Source: Fragilaria radians
Lineage: Eukaryota; Bacillariophyta; Fragilariophyceae; Fragilariales; Fragilariaceae
Assembly: GCA_900642245.1 (NCBI GenBank)
Contig: CAAAJI010000298.1
Location: forward strand, 41,626 to 72,838
Direction of reading: 5' to 3'
Length of the DNA: 31,213 nucleotides
Part shown: in pieces, positions 9,271 to 21,199 of the stretch
Layout of the letters: each line of letters starts with the position of its first letter
Position numbering within the stretch: position 1 is the stretch's first letter
Position numbers and translations under genes: made by a program
Notes under the pieces: generated by a model
The model's database searches: none
Told to the model about the DNA's origin: nothing
Seen by the model: only the letters and a program-made list of their open reading frames with translations

Positions 9271-11556
9271 AATCGTGCACCCAAACGCTGAAAGTAAATA
9301 AATTGTTTGGTTGATCCGAGGATTATGCCCTCTACACAAACATGTAGGGGGTCTTTCGTCATGTTGAGAATGAAAATCGTGACTGCATATTTAACCGCTA
9401 GTAATTGGCATTGACTTAAATGAACCAAAAGTCACCAAAAGTCACTGAAAGCTAATATATACTTTGAAATGACCTGGAACTTTAGTCACGAATGATAGAG
9501 CTGTAGATTTCTACGGATATTCGATATCAGTTCTTCCATACAACAATTGTGTTTCAATTGTTACAATGACAGAATGAATTCCCGACCGAAAACACCCATC
9601 CAAGGCTACCAATAGTGAATCAGACTTTCTTGAACGTGTAATGAATCTTTTCAAGTCGTCATGTCGTTATTTTGTTCATTGTGCTTTTCTCTTACGTTTA
9701 TCGATAGCAACTGGAGAGAATGCAACCCTAACCAACACATTGTAGTATTATGTATTTGACCTATGTATTTATATCAACATATGTTCCAGGATAACTATCA
9801 TTGCACTTCAAATTTAATTGCAAACTAAACACAAAAGGTGGAGCTTGTTTAGATTGTTTCGTTACTTTCAATGTTTCACAAAATGAAAAGACAAATAGAT
9901 ATATTTAAGCAAGAACTACATCCCCTCAATTATCCAGTACACACACTGTAACAGTCAAACAACAAATCATCCAATAAGCATTAGTCTAAACATATTCCAA
10001 CCTGTGGGGAAAAAATCAAGTAACTTAAAACCACGAAACCAGAATAGCCCACAAATTCCAACATGCAGCATACATAGAGTAGTGACCAACCGTTTTTCCA
10101 AACTTTTATCAATGTTGGGTAAATGTCTATTCAACCTGATGTGAGGCGTAGAAACCTTTTCAGGCTTTCTACTTTTCTAGTAATATGCGCTACTCCTATT
10201 TATGACAATTCTTTTCTTGCACATTCTTTTTATTTCATACACATTTTTCTTGCAATTGTAGTCCATCCATGAAGCACAAATACTATCAATAATTAGACAA
10301 ATTTATCTTTTGGTAGAGAATAGGGTTTGATAAAATATAACTAGTGAAATGATATAAATTTTAATTTGTTTTACTTAGCAAGTTTATTTTGAATTAAAAA
10401 ATACTCGAGAAAAACGGTTTGGCAAAAATTGTGAGGTTAATACAAGCTTTTGGAATCATTGTAGATTTAAGACTCATTGTATTAACGTAAAAATATATGG
10501 AAGGTGTCTTGACGTGTCATAATAAGGGTGACAAGTATCTTAAAGTATTGTGAATCAGGCAAAGTTCTACACAGGGAATCCAGTGTACAACATGGCAAAA
10601 CCCCAAAACACTACACTGCGAAACTCAAGTACTCGGTAACAACGTAACAGCAATTACAATTGTTGACAAAATTTATAATTCTTTAGACTTTGATAAATCC
10701 TAACCAAAATAAATTTGCAATACGGTACTTATGCACCGGAAAAACTAGTGCCAAAAGTATTTGTTATCGTTATTCCTCAAATACAATCTACTTTACCTTG
10801 TTCATTGAGAAATGGATGGTTATCTTTGGATATGTATTACTTTCAGAGATTATATTGGATGCACCTTTTTGTTCCCTGACAACCAAATTTCAAATTGCAA
10901 TGAATCCAGATGGTTTCAGTAATGATTTCTAATGATTGTGACAGTCATGCAAGGATGGATGGCCAAGGGGGGGATTACGCTTTTTCATTCAGAGACAATC
11001 TTTTGTTAAGCTTTGATCCAAATGGATTGCTTCTCAGAATCAGGTCTTTGGCTCATCTTAGCTATACAAATTTGATTCAACTCAAACAAAAAACATTGTT
11101 ACGCACATGACTGTACTTTCAATAAGTAGTGGTTTCAAACAAGAACTTTATTGGTGCTTTGAGGATTGTTGTTCCCAGGTGTGATACACGTTGTTATTAA
11201 AGAAATTCTTCTATTTCCTAAGTGTGTCAAACAAAATTGCAGTAATTTCTTGCTAATTATGCAAAATTATGACTTTGGTGGTCATGACATAAATAGATGA
11301 ATAAGGCGTGGAAGGAAAAACCAAATATGGCGTAGAAACTTCAAACATCTCTCAGAGGTGACTAAGGATTCAAGAACGTATTACAATAAAGGTCACATTT
11401 TATGATTTCACCTATTGCCTTGCTAGGGAGAAATGGTTCAAACCCATTTCATTATGTCATTCCACGTTTTCATCTCATGATAAACTATAGAATGGATACA
11501 GGCTGCCATAGTCATGAACGTAAGAAATGTGTTGGCAGGATGTTTTGGACAAAGCA
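9271..11556. other. Gene-poor region, 2.3 kb
   Basis: AT-rich sequence with no supported gene. The first few hundred bases should contain the promoter of the inhibitor gene, with a tandem 10-mer listed separately. Frames of 66 to 80 codons at 10690-11110 look random. The last 150 bases are the 3' side of the methyltransferase-like gene. Confidence 0.5.
9426..9445. repeat. Perfect tandem 10-mer upstream of the inhibitor gene
   Basis: CAAAAGTCAC is repeated twice without a gap, about 155-175 bp upstream of the inhibitor gene's ATG, followed on the far side by TAATATATAC. The position suits an upstream regulatory element; binding by any factor is speculation. Confidence 0.4.
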
Positions 11557-12471
11557 TTAGGAATAGGATGATAAGGAATATTCTTCTTCTTCTTTTGGAT
11601 GTGAACTTAGTTGTTGTTCTACTTCTTCTTCTTGTTGTTGTCCATCCCAAACAATAGCAACATTCCGTCCCTCAAAGGATAGTATTTCACGACGGAATCG
11701 TACGTCCTTGGCCAAGAGATAGTCACAAAATTGTGCATGTGTCCGTACTGGAATGGTAGTATTTCGCTTGGGATCTAAAAGTACTCGATGAGGATTAAAA
11801 TTGGGAAAGACACAACAGGGTATGACCACAAATGGTTTACCATAGGTCTTGGCAATATCCACAATACATTCGGTGGCTTCATCAGGATGTAATCCGACCA
11901 TAACCTTGCAAGTTTGGACAGCATCATATAGAGTAGGATTAGACAATACAGTTTCTTCCTGAAACATAATTTCCAATTGTTGAAAGCGTGTTGTTATCAT
12001 ATCATAGATGGATTGAGGATTTGTCTCATACCGATGATGGAAACGTTCTTGATGTTTTTTGGGTAATCGTGGTAGGACATGTATTAGAAATGTTTTTAAT
12101 ATATTCGTCGGACGTGGATCAATCAATATCACACGAAATTGATGACAGAATAATAATCGAGCGGAAAGTTCACCATTCCCCCCAGCAATATCCAATATTA
12201 AATCATCAGCTTGTAATGTATCCCAAGTAGATCGGATCCATTGGCATAGATGCTTACTACGATTCTGATTCCGTGCTCCATGACGTGACGATGATGATGG
12301 AATCGTTTTGGAGGACACACATGTGTTCCTTGTTGGTAGTTTGTCAATGTCAAGACAAGTTGTGACATCATCCTTGTCATCATTATTACTATCGTCTTGG
12401 TCATTGTGATGATGCAGTGGTATGGTGTCAATTGCTTTCGATATTTTAGCAGCAGTAGTAGTGGTCATCAT
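11557..12471 (-). CDS. SAM-dependent methyltransferase-like protein
   Basis: Single exon, 304 aa, starting at the first of two adjacent ATG codons. Residues 1-80 are low complexity (Thr, His, Asp, Ser). The Rossmann-type domain starts with motif I, L-I-L-D-I-A-G-G-N-G-E-L-S-A-R-L-L (91-107), the glycine-rich SAM-binding loop. The end of beta-2 follows as V-I-L-I-D-P-R (114-120), with Asp118 placed to bind the ribose. Later come V-G-L-H-P-D-E-A-T-E (192-201) and V-V-I-P-C-C-V-F-P (215-223). A G-L-H plus P-C-C arrangement is seen in METTL25/RRNAD1-like and Trm13-like methyltransferases, so an RNA substrate is possible but not shown. The C-terminus is Glu-rich. There is no targeting signal. The exact family is uncertain. 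Confidence 0.8.
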   Translation of the reverse strand: MMTTTTAAKISKAIDTIPLHHHNDQDDSNNDDKDDVTTCLDIDKLPTRNTCVSSKTIPSSSSRHGARNQNRSKHLCQWIRSTWDTLQADDLILDIAGGNGELSARLLFCHQFRVILIDPRPTNILKTFLIHVLPRLPKKHQERFHHRYETNPQSIYDMITTRFQQLEIMFQEETVLSNPTLYDAVQTCKVMVGLHPDEATECIVDIAKTYGKPFVVIPCCVFPNFNPHRVLLDPKRNTTIPVRTHAQFCDYLLAKDVRFRREILSFEGRNVAIVWDGQQQEEEVEQQLSSHPKEEEEYSLSSYS

Positions 12472-14383
12472 CGTCGCATACTGTGCTATTTGGTTGTTCT
12501 ATTCTTTGTTATTCTTCACCTCCATGGGATTGATAGAGATAAAAAGTGTAAGGCCAAAATGGGTGGCGTCAAGTTTATAAATCGCTACTACCATAACCCT
12601 AGCAGTAGCATCCGATACGTGAGTTCCGTTCAAATACCAACAAAACGAATCTCATCATACTAATAGAGTGACTTCTTGCAAATGAATTCCAATTAAAAAA
12701 AGTAAATATGCTGTTATTCTCTTACATGATTTGATATCGGCTTGAAGATGTAGCTATGGACATTCATAAGATACATCTTACACGCAGTTGCACGGATATA
12801 TTTGACTCAAGGTTTTGTGGTGCTTGCAGATCATTTAATCCTATTTTGACCTATAAACATCTTGTGGAGATCAATCATGATTGAGATTTTCCACGTATTC
12901 ACAGTCACATTGGTACACATAGTCTCAATGATGACTTGATTGTAAAAAAAGTCTTCACACACGTTCCTCCTTCGATAAAATAATATTAACTTTACCAATC
13001 AAGAACGAAAAATGGTTACCATTGAATGCATGCATTGGCCAGTATGTGATCCACACACAATATATACCTTCTCAGTTAACTCTTTTTGCTCAACATTGCA
13101 CAGTATAATAGCATTTAAGGAAAATTATTTGAAAGACTTTTTTAGCATCCCTTCATTTGAAAAAAAACCATGTGAGGATGTCAGCAATGGTGTTTACTTC
13201 TTCTCTTCCGTAATGCCCGTCATTTTGGATTCTTTGATTAGCATCTCATAAACATAGTATACAAATCCTCAGGAGCTCTATTGGATACCAACTTAAAATA
13301 TGAAGCAGCATCTAAGGATTTCCCCTCTTTTCCTTAGCATCCACTCCTTTTGAAGCTTTTTGGGGATGGAATAAGATTGGTACTTCATCTAGTTGTTGAA
13401 TGACCTAAATAATAAGGGTGTGTGACTAGTTGGCAATACTATTTTCGAGGTAGCCATCACTATGGCCTACATATAAGGAAGAATGACAAAAAGAAACCCA
13501 AACAATTAATAGAAAATTCAATTTAATGTATTTTTTGGAAGCCCCAGATGTGCATCCTTGTTGTATACATCAAGAACCATAAAAGTGACATTTTATTGTG
13601 TTGGGGATTCTTTGGGCTCAAGTTTCCCATGCTATGCGATGGCTCAATTATATCATGTCATGTCAAGACACTAAGAGCAAGAAGGGCAATCATCATATAC
13701 ATTCCACGAAATGAAGCACATGGATTGTTGAATAGAAATACTCCAACGAGGACACAATTGCTTGATTGATGGGCTGACAAATATCAGGGAGTGGCACGGA
13801 AACATCAACGCCAATGGTGATGATACATGAATAGCGTTTAGACTGAGAGATCTCAATGATGATAATATATGACTGGATTTATGATGCAGAGGCCCTTAAA
13901 TACCCTGGATTTAATATCAACAAAAAATCATTTATTTCTACCATGCATGGATGATGCTAGATGAATTACGAAGAGGATGAATCTTGGAATGACTTGAAAA
14001 TTTGGTTGAACACAAGCCAAAGCGATATTCAATTATTTGGGTGACACAAATTTTAACCATTTGTAAATGTACAAACGTGTCAGCAAAATATTCGTTTCGA
14101 TTCGCTGTTCCAGGGGTGAGGGGGTAAACGCGAATGCTGTCCGATGATTATCAAAATAACATCGATTCTTACATCAGTCCGGGTTAGAAATAAATAATGA
14201 AGCCTAAATTTATGCTTTGAGTTCAACATCAGACAAAAGAAACAATTGCCTTGGAAGTCATTACTCCTTAATGTCAAAAGCGAACAATGAATTTACAATA
14301 AATACTTAAAATGAAGCTATTACACAACATGAGTTGTAAACGAGACGATTTGCTAACAAGCAAGAAATATCTTTCTTCGCGTC
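12472..14383. other. Gene-poor region, 1.9 kb
   Basis: The left end should hold the promoter of the methyltransferase-like gene; the right end is downstream of the first kinase. Frames of 61 to 88 codons on both strands (for example 13012-13251 and 13548-13769) have no recognisable domain or splice partners. I see no RNA gene. Confidence 0.5.
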
Positions 14384-16896
14384 CTAGATTGTTCCTTTTG
14401 CTAGCAGTGCAACTCGTAATTGCTGGATGATGATATCATTTGAAGGCCATGGCTTTTGCCAAGTCCAGTTAGCTCCAGCGCTTTGAAACTCCATCTCCAT
14501 TTCATTAGCTGAACTTCCAATGATTAGCGCTTCGACACTCATAGAACGTAGAATGCGAATAGCATCTGTACCCAATAAAACTCCACCTGCCACTTCCATG
14601 TATTGATCCATGAAAATAACATCGAATTGAAAGGAGTTACATATTTCAATAGCCTCTTCTCCAGTTGATGCTAGTGTAATTTCAGCGTTGGGCGAAATGC
14701 TATTCAGAATACGACGCTTTAGCATCATTTGATTCATTGGCAAGTCATCAACTATTAACATTCTCAGACATTTCTTTATTGTGTCTTCCTTCGCCAACGG
14801 CGATGATTTTTGATCTGGTGGATCACAGGGGGTTAAAGGTAAAAGAATAATACAGGTTGTTCCCTGTTGAGCTTCTGGGTCACTCGTATACTGAATAGAT
14901 CCACCCATCAGAGTGACAATGTTTTTTGCAATTGAAAGACCAAGTCCACTACCAGGTGCTCCCCCTTGTTGTAAAAATCGTCCGAATAATAGCTGCTGTT
15001 GATCCTTGGGGATCCCAGGTCCGGTATCAATACATTCAATCTTCACGAAATCCTCTACCCATCCAACAGTCAAAACTACGGAACCAAGTTTGGTATGCTT
15101 TAGAGAATTCATCACCACATTCGTCAGCACTTGTCGCAAACGATGTGCATCAACGTATACCCAATCCTTATCCTCTGTTAAAATGTGAGTTTTGAATTCG
15201 ACACCCTTTTCAGCTGAAATGTCGAGCATTTTATGAGTCGAATTTATTAGATCACTTAGAGAAGTCGGACCGATGGCTAGACTCATGTTACCCTCTTCCA
15301 TTTTTCTTAGATCAAGTAATGTATTCATTACTGATGACATGAAATCCGAACACTCTTTCATGCCTGTTATCAGCTCTCTGGTCGAATCTGGAAGATCGTC
15401 AGGCATTGCATTCAATGCACTATCAATAGCGCACAAGGGATTACGAAGCTCGTGCGCAAAATAGGCAGTCATATCACGTTCAGTCTTTACAGAAGCAGCT
15501 TGTGCGGATACCTTCGCCTGCATCATTGCCTTGGATTGCCTCTGCTCGAGGATAACAAACGCCAATATGGAAATGCAAAACGATATGACGGCACTCATTG
15601 AGAATAAGAGAATTTTAGTCCTCTTTATTTGTTCCAAATCAAAGATGACTGTTATTTCCCATTCATTATTCGTAGTTTGAAGCGCAGTCGATACTTTATT
15701 TCGTTTTTTAGCATGATTTGAAAAAGTCTGAGTTTCTGCTAGAACTACAACTGATATTTCATATAATCCGGTAATTTCGTTGTATTTACGGTCACTTCGA
15801 GTGAGCTGGAATTCCATTGCCCGAGCAGCAAAAATAGAATAAATATCGCTCCGAGTTATCAGAGCGTTCCAATTAATGAGGGCAGTCGCAAAGCCCCATT
15901 TCTTGTAGGATTTGCCATCAACTTCAATAACATTATCTGAGACTTCTATCGGAAGTCTTGCGATGAAAGCTTGCTGTACTGCTGGATCACAGGAAATATC
16001 GCGACACTGCCTGAGCATCAATGGCCCAGCAATAGAAATTGAATCTTGAGGAATAGAGGCTTTCGCTATGAAACTATTGACCGGATCTACCATAAGATCA
16101 AGACCTCTAGCCCCTGTATTATTTAAAGCAATGTTGTTGTCAAAGTCCTCAGTATTAACGAGTGGGTAAAGCAAGCATACCACCCCTTCTGGAGCCAATT
16201 GGAGATTTACCAACACCCCATCCATTTTCGCATTCTTCTTAATTGTAGCAGCAATTTCATTGAATCGATCCAGCAGATCAGGATCATCACAGACACCGGT
16301 AACATTCCGATGAGTCTGGGGATCACCTACTTCGGGAGGTGGATTGAATGGAAGTGCACCGTGTTGCACATCACCAGCAGTCCCAATTTTTTGCGGTAGG
16401 CCTCGGAACATTGGTATTTCCACAGCAAATTGAGCCAGGGAAAAAAGAGGCATTATGGCCAAATCTAATTGATCTGAGAACCATTCTCCCGTAGTTATGG
16501 CTAGATCGAGAGCCTCGTCGCGAGCATCCTGTTCCTGTGTCGTGGCAACAAAATAACTAATGACAGTTCCAGCAGCAAGAAGTATGCCAAAAATTAATAG
16601 TGCTACACCAATGCTTGTAGCGCTCTTTTTAGTCCAGTTCCAAGCCTTTTGGATCTTTAAGATGAACCGATTTCTTGGATGTAACTTGGATTCTTCTATC
16701 GAGCTATCCAAGGAAAGTTCAATGAAGGTTCGGTTGGAACCACCACTTTCATGACTATCAATGTTATTAGATGAAATAACTAACAATTATGGTTGGACAG
16801 AATTATGAATGTCTAAGGTTTCTAATCTACTTACGTTTCCTTTAAGTTCCTATTTTGGTTCATTCGATCCTCGTTGTTTATTGGAATGCTCATCAT
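14384..16896 (-). CDS. CHASE-domain hybrid histidine kinase, paralogue 1
   Basis: The long frame has no usable ATG before TM1, so a first exon is needed: exon 1 is 16835-16896 (starts M-M-S-I-P), the intron is 16755-16834 (80 nt; donor gtaagt, branch-like ctaataac, acceptor gatag), and exon 2 is 14384-16754. The phase-2 junction gives 810 aa. TM1 is at about 67-92, then an extracellular sensor (95-395) with the CHASE signature L-A-P-E-G-V-V...Y-P-L, G-L-D-L, A-G-P, A-R-L-P-I and K-W-G-F-A-T-A-L-I-N-W; Cys residues in Q-C-R-D-I-S-C may pair. TM2 is at about 401-424. HisKA has the phosphoacceptor His455 (F-A-H-E-L-R-N-P-L). HATPase has the N box around Asn570, D-T-G-P-G-I-P (597-603) and G-S-G-L-G-L (622-627). 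The receiver has Asp690/691, phosphoacceptor Asp737, Ser769 and Lys788. The protein is a plasma or endomembrane receptor; CHASE domains bind small ligands such as cytokinins. Phosphotransfer presumably continues to an HPt protein outside the window. Confidence 0.92.
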
Positions 16897-18745
16897 ATTA
16901 TCATTAGACCGAGCAAGTCAAGCAAGAAATTTTTCACAATCAGTCGACGACGTAATGGGCAATTTTAACTTCAAAGTGCCATGACTCGTTGTTCTACATA
17001 GCAAAATGTAGTAATACTCTTTTCCTTTTTTCGACATACCGCTTGCCGATTCAATTTGATTTTACGGTTCTTTTTAACTTGAAATCGAACTTCAAGGGGG
17101 GATAAGCGATCATGAAACATTTATACCTAATTATACCGAAAACAAACTATATATTTCACTAAAACTTGATTTTTCGAGAACTTGAAGATTGTGGTCTGTA
17201 ATAATTACTCGTGATTACATACAGATAATTGATTACCCCCAACGTCACTTACGAGTTTGAACTCAAATACCATTGTCAAAAATCAAGTGGTAGGTGCGAG
17301 GTTGAAAATGAAGGAGCATTCTTTTCTATCACATGGCATGCATGTTATTACAGATAAAGCCATAAAAAGTAACAAGGGATGATGATTTATTTCACTGCTA
17401 AGAGCGTTATCATAAAAAGTGAATCTTTCTTTTTTTGCAATCTCCTTCACCCATAGCACGAGTTGGTATTTTCGGAAGTTGCGCGCTACTTCGTTATACC
17501 TTACTATAAAAAATGCAATAAGGTTTACAAAATTTGAAAGCGAACGTAAAATTTGAAACGTCGTGCTAATTTGGAGAATGTTTCTGGCAAACAGTTAAGA
17601 AGAGCTCTAGGCCAGAATTTAACGTTAACGTTAAACTAGTTAGATAATGTGTAGAAACTGCAAGGAAAGTCAACCCTAAGCCTTGTACTGATCTCTGGAT
17701 GTATACGACAATGAAAACATTTTGCAAAATCTTTCTGTTAACCAAATCTGCATTTATTGAAGCTTGATTCTCACAAAGCAAGTTGTCTCTGTTTCTACAT
17801 TTCACCAATTACTCAAGATGGTATGCTTTTTCAATGCAGCCACTGATTCTACGTTGAGTAGACGGTGCATGCATCATACCTTGGATAATGAAATTACTCT
17901 AATAAAAATCGTGTACATTTTTTCATTTCATAATACAACTCATATCTCGTTCCAAGGAATTATATAGTAAGTTTTGGAAATTGCACAATCTGAAATTGTG
18001 GTCTGACTTAAAATATTTTCTGCAATTGCTTCCTGCTTCACTTAGAATCACATGCTGGAGAGACAGTTAGGATGGATACTATGGTAATCATGTATCTGCA
18101 TTTAGATTGATGTTCTTTCTGCATATGCTTACATACAAAGAATGACACATCACATTTCAACATTAACTTTTGTTTTCTGAAATAAGAAAAAACTTGAATT
18201 GTTTTGTTGTTCTTTTGAATCTTGCAATTGGGATAAGCCCATTTCAAAGTGTCTTGTTTCAGAAATTCAATGCCCAATTGTATACTATTTCTTTGCACAG
18301 CTGCTCATCTAGAGAGCACCTTCATATTGCGGTATCATGGATTATTGTTCACATTGTAAAATCAACGTTTTACTATATAAATATAATGAATAAAGTTCCA
18401 AGCATATACATATGTCGAAAATACAACCGTATGACTGACAGAATTGAACCGCCCCTAGACCACTAGCTACGGCTGGTAACTTAACTCAAGTTAATTTTTA
18501 CAATGAATTTATCAACATTGTGTATTCCTTCACTTTAACATACATATAGATACATCAAGTTCTCTTTATTATACATTAAATGTCATCTTACACTTTGTAA
18601 AGCATTTCATGTGACCAAAATTCATTAATTGGAATATTGTATCAACCTTGCTTTACATTGTATGAAATACAAGGATGGGTAATCCAGAACATACCTTTCA
18701 AAACATTGTATCAATAGACAATGCTGTATTTTTGACCATACTTTA
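16897..18745. other. Spacer between kinase paralogues 1 and 2
   Basis: About 1.85 kb. The left part should contain the promoter of paralogue 1 (a perfect 18-base palindrome is listed separately), the right part the 3' flank of paralogue 2. Frames of 67 to 98 codons show no domain. Confidence 0.5.
17618..17635. promoter_or_regulatory. Perfect 18-base palindrome TTTAACGTTAACGTTAAA
   Basis: The sequence equals its own reverse complement and contains two overlapping AACGTT palindromes around a central GTTAAC. It lies about 720 bp upstream of the ATG of kinase paralogue 1. It could be bound by a dimeric regulator; this is inference from symmetry alone. Confidence 0.35.
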
Positions 18746-21199
18746 CTAAATCCTTCCTTTGGCAAGTAATGCAGCTCGCAATCGTGTAATGATAGCATCA
18801 TTGGAGGGGATTGGTTTACGCCATGTCCAGTCTACTCCAGCATCTTGAAATTCAGAATCCATATCATTCCCAGAGCTTCCAATGATAATCGAATCAACAT
18901 ACCTACTTCTTAGGATTCGAACTACATCAGTGCCTAACAAGACACCACCAGCTTCTTCCATGTATTGGTCCATAACAATGACATCGAATTTTTGAAAGTC
19001 ACATAGTTCCAATGCTCTTTCACCAGTTGACGCTTCTGTTACTTCTGCCCTAGGTGCGATTCCTTTGACGATACGACGTTTTAACATACTCCGATTCATG
19101 GATAAATCATCCACAATTAAAAACGACAAGGCATGATCTATAGGAGAAATCTTCACGTATTTCGTGGGTTTGTGATCGGGTGGGTCGCAGACAGGCAATG
19201 GGAGTTGGATGATACAATTCGTACCCGGCCGAACATCTGGATCACTCTCAAAGTGTATTGACCCATCCATGAGGTTGACAATGTTTTTAGCGATTGCAAG
19301 TCCAAGGCCACTACCAGGAGCTCCCTCTCGTTGAACAAATCGTTCAAACATCAACTCTTGTTGATCCTTGGGGATTCCTGGGCCGGTATCGATACATTCA
19401 AACTTCACAATGCCTTCGACCCAGCCAACTGTCAGGACTACAGATCCCTGTTTGGTATGCTTCAATGCGTTTGTTACCACATTGGACAGCACTTGTTGTA
19501 AACGATGAGCATCCGCAAATACCCAGTCTTTACCTTCTGTTGCGATCATTGTACTAAATGTCACACCTTCCTTGGCTGACACCTTGAGCATTTTATGCGT
19601 GCAAAGAATTAAATCACTTAAAGATGTAGGGTTTGATATTAGATTCATTTTGCCTTCCTCCATTTTCCTAACGTCAAGTAAATTGTTCATGATTGAGGCC
19701 ATAAAATTGGAACACATTTGCATTCCAGATATCAGTTCCTTAGCGGATTCAGGAAGTTCATCGGGCATTGCACTCAGAGCACTATCAATAGCACTCAAAG
19801 GATTGCGAAGCTCATGAGCAAAATAGGCCGTCATGTTACGTTCCGTCTCTACAGCCGCTGATTGAGCCAATACTTTTCCCTTTATTCGAGCTTGTGATTG
19901 TCTCTGCTCTAGAATGATAAGTATCAATGCGGCAATGAAGAGAGAAACTATAACACTCAAAGAGAAAAGCAATACCTTTGTTCGTTCAGAGTGTCCGACA
20001 TCATAAATGACTGTTATTTCCCATTCGTTATTGGTAGTCTGAAGCGCAGTTGTTACTTTCTTTTGATTTTGTGCAAATTTAAAGAAGGTTGGGGTTTCTG
20101 CCAAGACAACGACAGATATATCGTATAGTCCAGTTTTTTCATTAAATTTACGATCTGTTCGGGTCAATTGAAATTCCATCCCTCGTGATTCAAAGTTAGA
20201 ATAGATACGACTACGTGTCACAAGTGCGTTCCAATTGATAAGGGCAGTCGCAAAGCCCCATTTTTGGAAGGATCTTCCATCGACATGAATTGTATTATCC
20301 GTGGCAGCAATGGGGAGTCTTGCAATAAAGGCTTGTTGTACCACTGGATCACAGGATATATCTCGACACTGTCGTAATACCAAGGGTCCCGCAACAGAAA
20401 TGGAATCTTGAGCTAACGAGGCCTTGGCAATGAAACTACTGATGGGATCTACCAAAAGATCAAGGCCTCGAGCACCAGTATTATTCAAGGTAATATTATT
20501 CGTAAAATCTTCCGTATTGACGAGTGGGTATAGTAAACAAACTACCGCTTCTGGGGCCAATTGTAAGTTGACTAATATTCCTTCCATTTTGGCATTCTTT
20601 TTAATCATGGCTGCAATTCCATTGAATCGTTTGATTAATGCAGGGTCATCACATACTCCTGTGACATTACGGTGCGTGTAAGAGCCACCAACATCAAAGG
20701 GTGGAAGGAATGGTAGTGATTTATTTTGTACACTGTCAAATGCTGTCCCAATCTTTTGAGGGAGTTGACGTAATATGGGTATCTCAACAGCAAATTGTGC
20801 CAAGGAAAATAAGGGTAAGATGGCCAAGTCCAATTGATCCGAAAACCATCGTCCTGTTTCCACCGCCAAATCCAACGCTTCATCACGAGCATCCTTCTCT
20901 TGTGCCGTCGTTAGGAAGGAACTAACTGCAATACTAGATGCAACTAATATTCCAAATATAAAGGAGGATATGGCAAGAATAAAGGTATTTTTCTGAATCC
21001 AAAGAAGGATTCGTTGCATCGTCAAAACAAGACAGAATCTCCTATCCTCCAGACTGGGTGTTCTGACATCAGATTCCTCCAAAGTGTCTTGGCGTATATC
21101 AATCTCTGTTTTGCTAGCAACATCGTCCAACGTATTATTGGAAATCTGATGATTCATGTCATTGTTAGTTGTAAACTTTGGTTTATTTTCATCGTTCAT
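18746..21199 (-). CDS. CHASE-domain hybrid histidine kinase, paralogue 2
   Basis: Single exon, 817 aa from the ATG at 21199 (M-N-D-E-N-K-P; context gccATGa); the frame extends three codons further to a GTG that is not a likely eukaryotic start. The domain order equals paralogue 1: a polar N-terminus (1-65), TM1 (about 73-97), the CHASE-type sensor with N-L-Q-L-A-P-E-A-V-V-C-L-L-Y-P-L and K-W-G-F-A-T-A-L-I-N-W, TM2 (about 408-430), HisKA with His462, HATPase with D-T-G-P-G-I-P and G-S-G-L-G-L-A-I-A-K-N, and a receiver with phosphoacceptor Asp744 and the signature Lys in W-R-K-P-I-P. From the H box to the C-terminus it aligns with paralogue 1 without any gap. Over the 30 residues from A-Y-F-A-H I count 6 differences. 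It lacks the intron found near the 5' ends of the other two copies. An N-glycosylation site (R-N-V-T-G-V-C-D-D) in the sensor is shared by all three. Confidence 0.93.
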   Translation of the reverse strand: MNDENKPKFTTNNDMNHQISNNTLDDVASKTEIDIRQDTLEESDVRTPSLEDRRFCLVLTMQRILLWIQKNTFILAISSFIFGILVASSIAVSSFLTTAQEKDARDEALDLAVETGRWFSDQLDLAILPLFSLAQFAVEIPILRQLPQKIGTAFDSVQNKSLPFLPPFDVGGSYTHRNVTGVCDDPALIKRFNGIAAMIKKNAKMEGILVNLQLAPEAVVCLLYPLVNTEDFTNNITLNNTGARGLDLLVDPISSFIAKASLAQDSISVAGPLVLRQCRDISCDPVVQQAFIARLPIAATDNTIHVDGRSFQKWGFATALINWNALVTRSRIYSNFESRGMEFQLTRTDRKFNEKTGLYDISVVVLAETPTFFKFAQNQKKVTTALQTTNNEWEITVIYDVGHSERTKVLLFSLSVIVSLFIAALILIILEQRQSQARIKGKVLAQSAAVETERNMTAYFAHELRNPLSAIDSALSAMPDELPESAKELISGMQMCSNFMASIMNNLLDVRKMEEGKMNLISNPTSLSDLILCTHKMLKVSAKEGVTFSTMIATEGKDWVFADAHRLQQVLSNVVTNALKHTKQGSVVLTVGWVEGIVKFECIDTGPGIPKDQQELMFERFVQREGAPGSGLGLAIAKNIVNLMDGSIHFESDPDVRPGTNCIIQLPLPVCDPPDHKPTKYVKISPIDHALSFLIVDDLSMNRSMLKRRIVKGIAPRAEVTEASTGERALELCDFQKFDVIVMDQYMEEAGGVLLGTDVVRILRSRYVDSIIIGSSGNDMDSEFQDAGVDWTWRKPIPSNDAIITRLRAALLAKGRI

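Noticed and set aside
9204..9428. 74-codon minus frame over the start of the inhibitor gene
   Set aside because: It overlaps the signal peptide region in another frame; the frame with signal peptide and Cys modules is the real one.
10690..11110. Two overlapping plus-strand frames of 80 and 66 codons
   Set aside because: AT-rich random composition, no motif, no splice partners, different frames.
11431..11450. T-arm-like hairpin (AATGG TTCAAAC CCATT), possible tRNA
   Set aside because: The T arm is perfect, but no A box, anticodon arm or 7-bp acceptor stem can be placed around it.
12397..12663. 88-codon plus-strand frame
   Set aside because: It overlaps the 5' end of the methyltransferase-like gene on the other strand and shows no features.
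13012..13856. Several frames of 61 to 79 codons, considered as retrotransposon remnants
   Set aside because: No reverse transcriptase or integrase motif could be recognised on either strand.
14926..16754. Plus-strand frames opposite kinase 1, and the same in kinases 2 and 3
   Set aside because: They are antisense shadows of a well conserved coding sequence and recur at equivalent places in the paralogues for that reason.
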